From contig NZ_DAVG01000062.1 of assembly GCF_002505485.1 (NCBI RefSeq), forward strand, positions 1-64,000: a stretch of 64,000 nucleotides of DNA, in the 5' to 3' direction. The notes under the pieces are model-generated. The model was not told where the DNA came from. It ran no database searches and worked only from the letters and a program-made list of their open reading frames with translations. Shown here piece by piece: positions 62,548-64,000 of this stretch (the first letter of the stretch is position 1; every line of letters starts with the position of its first letter). Made by a program: the position numbers and the translations under genes. This DNA is from Methanosarcina sp. UBA5 (GTDB lineage Archaea > Halobacteriota > Methanosarcinia > Methanosarcinales > Methanosarcinaceae).

Positions 62548-63375
62548 ATGATAAAAATGACTCAAAACATGGACTTTCCAGGGAAGACCGATTCTCCTTC
62601 CTTACTGGAACTGAAAAATGTAACCGTTGTCAGAGGCGGGAGAAAAATCCTTGATTCGGTGTCCCTATCAATTGGGCAGGGAGAACATGTTGCGATTATT
62701 GGGCCTAATGGCTCTGGGAAATCTTCTCTCATCAAGACATTTACAAAGGAATATCACCCTCTTGCAGCGGCTGATGGGCTTGTTCTGAATATTATGGGCA
62801 AAGGGACTTGGAATGTCTTTGATCTCAGGAAACTGCTCGGGATAGTCTCCGGTGACCTTCAGCAGATCTACTATCGCCAGGTTAGTGTGCTGGATGTCGT
62901 ACTCTCAGGGTTTTTCAGCAGCATAGGAATTTACTATAACCATAAAGTTACCCCTGAAATGGAAACCAGAGCAAGGGAAGTGCTTGAGTTTCTTGAGATT
63001 TCCCACCTTACAGACAGGCTGATGTCCGAACTTTCCTCAGGAGAAGCCAGGAGGGTACTTATAGGGAGAGCCCTTGTGCATGACCCCGAAGCCCTTATTT
63101 TAGATGAGCCTGCAAACAGCCTTGACCTTAAAGCCCTTCATAGCTTCCGCGAAATTGTTCGGAAAATTGCCGGCTCGGGAAAGAGTATTATTCTTGTTAC
63201 TCACACCCTTGAAGATATTATTCCCGAAATTAACCGTGTGATTCTAATAAAAAACGGAAAAATCTTCATGGACGGAAAAAAGCCGGAAATTCTTACCGAC
63301 GCAAACCTTTCGGAATTGTTTTCCCTTCCGGTTGAAGTCGTGGAGAAGAACGGTTACTACCAGGCTCTCATCTGA
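62548..63375 (+). CDS. ABC transporter ATP-binding protein
   Basis: 275 residues. Walker A IIGPNGSGKSSLIKTF, signature LSSGEARRVLIGRAL, Walker B and D-loop ALILDEPANSLDL, H-loop LVTHTLED. The closest look is to the ModF/ferric-chelate branch of single-domain ATPases that carry an extra insertion before the Q loop. No permease or binding protein is adjacent, so the transported substrate is unknown. ATG 62557 (MTQNMDF) is an alternative start. Confidence 0.88.
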   Translation: MIKMTQNMDFPGKTDSPSLLELKNVTVVRGGRKILDSVSLSIGQGEHVAIIGPNGSGKSSLIKTFTKEYHPLAAADGLVLNIMGKGTWNVFDLRKLLGIVSGDLQQIYYRQVSVLDVVLSGFFSSIGIYYNHKVTPEMETRAREVLEFLEISHLTDRLMSELSSGEARRVLIGRALVHDPEALILDEPANSLDLKALHSFREIVRKIAGSGKSIILVTHTLEDIIPEINRVILIKNGKIFMDGKKPEILTDANLSELFSLPVEVVEKNGYYQALI

Positions 63376-63774
63376 GGATCAGGCATGAATTAAAACAAAA
63401 GAGCTGACAAAGTGAAAAATTAACGCAAGCATATTAAAAATGCAGGCTGATCAACAGTCAGGCATATTAACAATCTCGGCTTATCAGCAGTTCAGGCTTA
63501 TCAATAACTCTGAAGTATCAGAATAAACTGATACTGATTTATGCTTTTTATCGATATCCTCAACAGGTTCTGCGACTTTCATGTTTTTCCTTTTTCTCTT
63601 TAACATTGTCTATCTTCATTTCTTCTAACAGGCCGCAGTTATAAATTTTAATCGTTCCGTCACGCGTCCTGCATCCCTTACAAACTTCTCTTCGATTGAT
63701 ACACTTTAATATTCATACGTGAATTTAAATATAAACATACAACTGAATGGCAAAAGGCCCTGGGGGATTAAAAA
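63376..63774. other. Intergenic region before the glycogen-synthase-like gene
   Basis: Repeated CAGGCATATTAACAAT / CAGGCTTATCAATAA words around 63440-63510. A TATA-like TTTAAATATAAAC at about 63724-63735 precedes the next start by about 40 bases. No ORF. Confidence 0.4.
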
Positions 63775-64000
63775 TTGGGAAAGCATTTTGTCATAATTGC
63801 CGGAGAAGAAGCAGGTCCTAAATCAAATAAAATGGGCGGGATCTGGAATGTTATTCATGAAGAAGCACAAACCCTTGCCGCGCTTGTCGATTCAGGGCAA
63901 CTAGATACAAAAGAAGATAAAGAGATCCTCGTTGCGGGCCCTTATTATGCGCACAGGGGTGCGGATTGGAATCGGGGGTTAAACAGGATTACGGATATGG
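63775..64000 (+). CDS. Glycogen-synthase-like glycosyltransferase (5' part, cut by window)
   Basis: The first 75 residues are present: MGKHFVIIAGEEAGPKSNKM, GGIWNVIHEEAQTLAALVDS and the segment EILVAGPYYAHRGADWNRGL. The NKMGGIWNVI segment is the donor-sugar loop of GT3/GT5-type glycogen synthases, as in eukaryotic GYS. Start TTG 63775 lies seven bases after TGGGGGAT. The gene continues beyond the window. Assignment rests on the N-terminal motif only. Confidence 0.75.
   Translation, partial: MGKHFVIIAGEEAGPKSNKMGGIWNVIHEEAQTLAALVDSGQLDTKEDKEILVAGPYYAHRGADWNRGLNRITDM

Overview
The window looks like the chromosome of a Methanosarcina-type methanogenic archaeon. The evidence is a complete set of genes for coenzyme F430 (the nickel cofactor of methyl-coenzyme M reductase), an AglB oligosaccharyltransferase, Mre11/Rad50, an EndA-type tRNA splicing endonuclease, a DGGGP-synthase-like UbiA enzyme of archaeal lipid synthesis, many TTG/GTG starts behind strong GGAGG/GGGGGA ribosome sites, AT-rich TATA-type promoters, and long AT-rich intergenic stretches with low coding density. 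No rRNA or convincing tRNA gene was found.

Layout. 1-2.9 kb: long AT-rich leader, a DUF1699-type protein, a membrane acyltransferase. 3.0-13.4 kb (minus): a surface-glycan cluster of four GT4 glycosyltransferases, a Wzm/Wzt-type ABC exporter and a 1103-residue protein with three methyltransferase-type domains. It sits next to aglB (14.0-16.6 kb, plus). 16.8-24 kb: housekeeping genes (TrkA-N/DHH phosphoesterase, NAD(P)HX repair enzyme, moaC, ribose-phosphate pyrophosphokinase, a TPD/CDIN1-like putative nuclease). 24.1-29.4 kb: rad50 and mre11 overlapping by 4 bp. 29.5-35.2 kb: accessory genes (a HEPN-motif protein, a gene broken by TGA, SnoaL-like, DJ-1/PfpI, a secreted Tyr/Gly repeat protein, a tiny membrane protein with a decayed duplicate, a PHP phosphoesterase). 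35.6-38.5 kb: hflX, a DUF2209-like gene, endA. 38.8-44.7 kb: cfbA, cfbE, cfbD, cfbC, cfbB in transcription order. 45-51 kb: small conserved proteins (DUF2267, transglutaminase-like, ChaB, a 46-residue six-cysteine protein), a hydrolase relic and a cation/proton antiporter.

51-60 kb is gene-poor and looks decayed: tandem repeats, a MITE-like inverted-repeat element, and at least eight scattered, diverged copies of one 37-bp motif resembling a Methanosarcina CRISPR repeat, with no intact array and no cas genes. Within it a UbiA prenyltransferase gene is full length except for one in-frame TAG, a codon that Methanosarcina can read as pyrrolysine. 60.3-64 kb: AlkD-like repair protein, GNAT acetyltransferase, membrane protein, ABC ATPase, and the start of a glycogen-synthase-like gene cut by the window edge.

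How the genes fit together: the 3-16 kb block probably builds, modifies and exports a surface glycan and attaches glycans to proteins. The cfb block makes F430 from sirohydrochlorin by Ni insertion, amidation, reductive cyclisation and ring closure. Rad50/Mre11, the TPD protein and AlkD are genome-maintenance functions. Functional names come from motifs and remembered family features, not from database searches.
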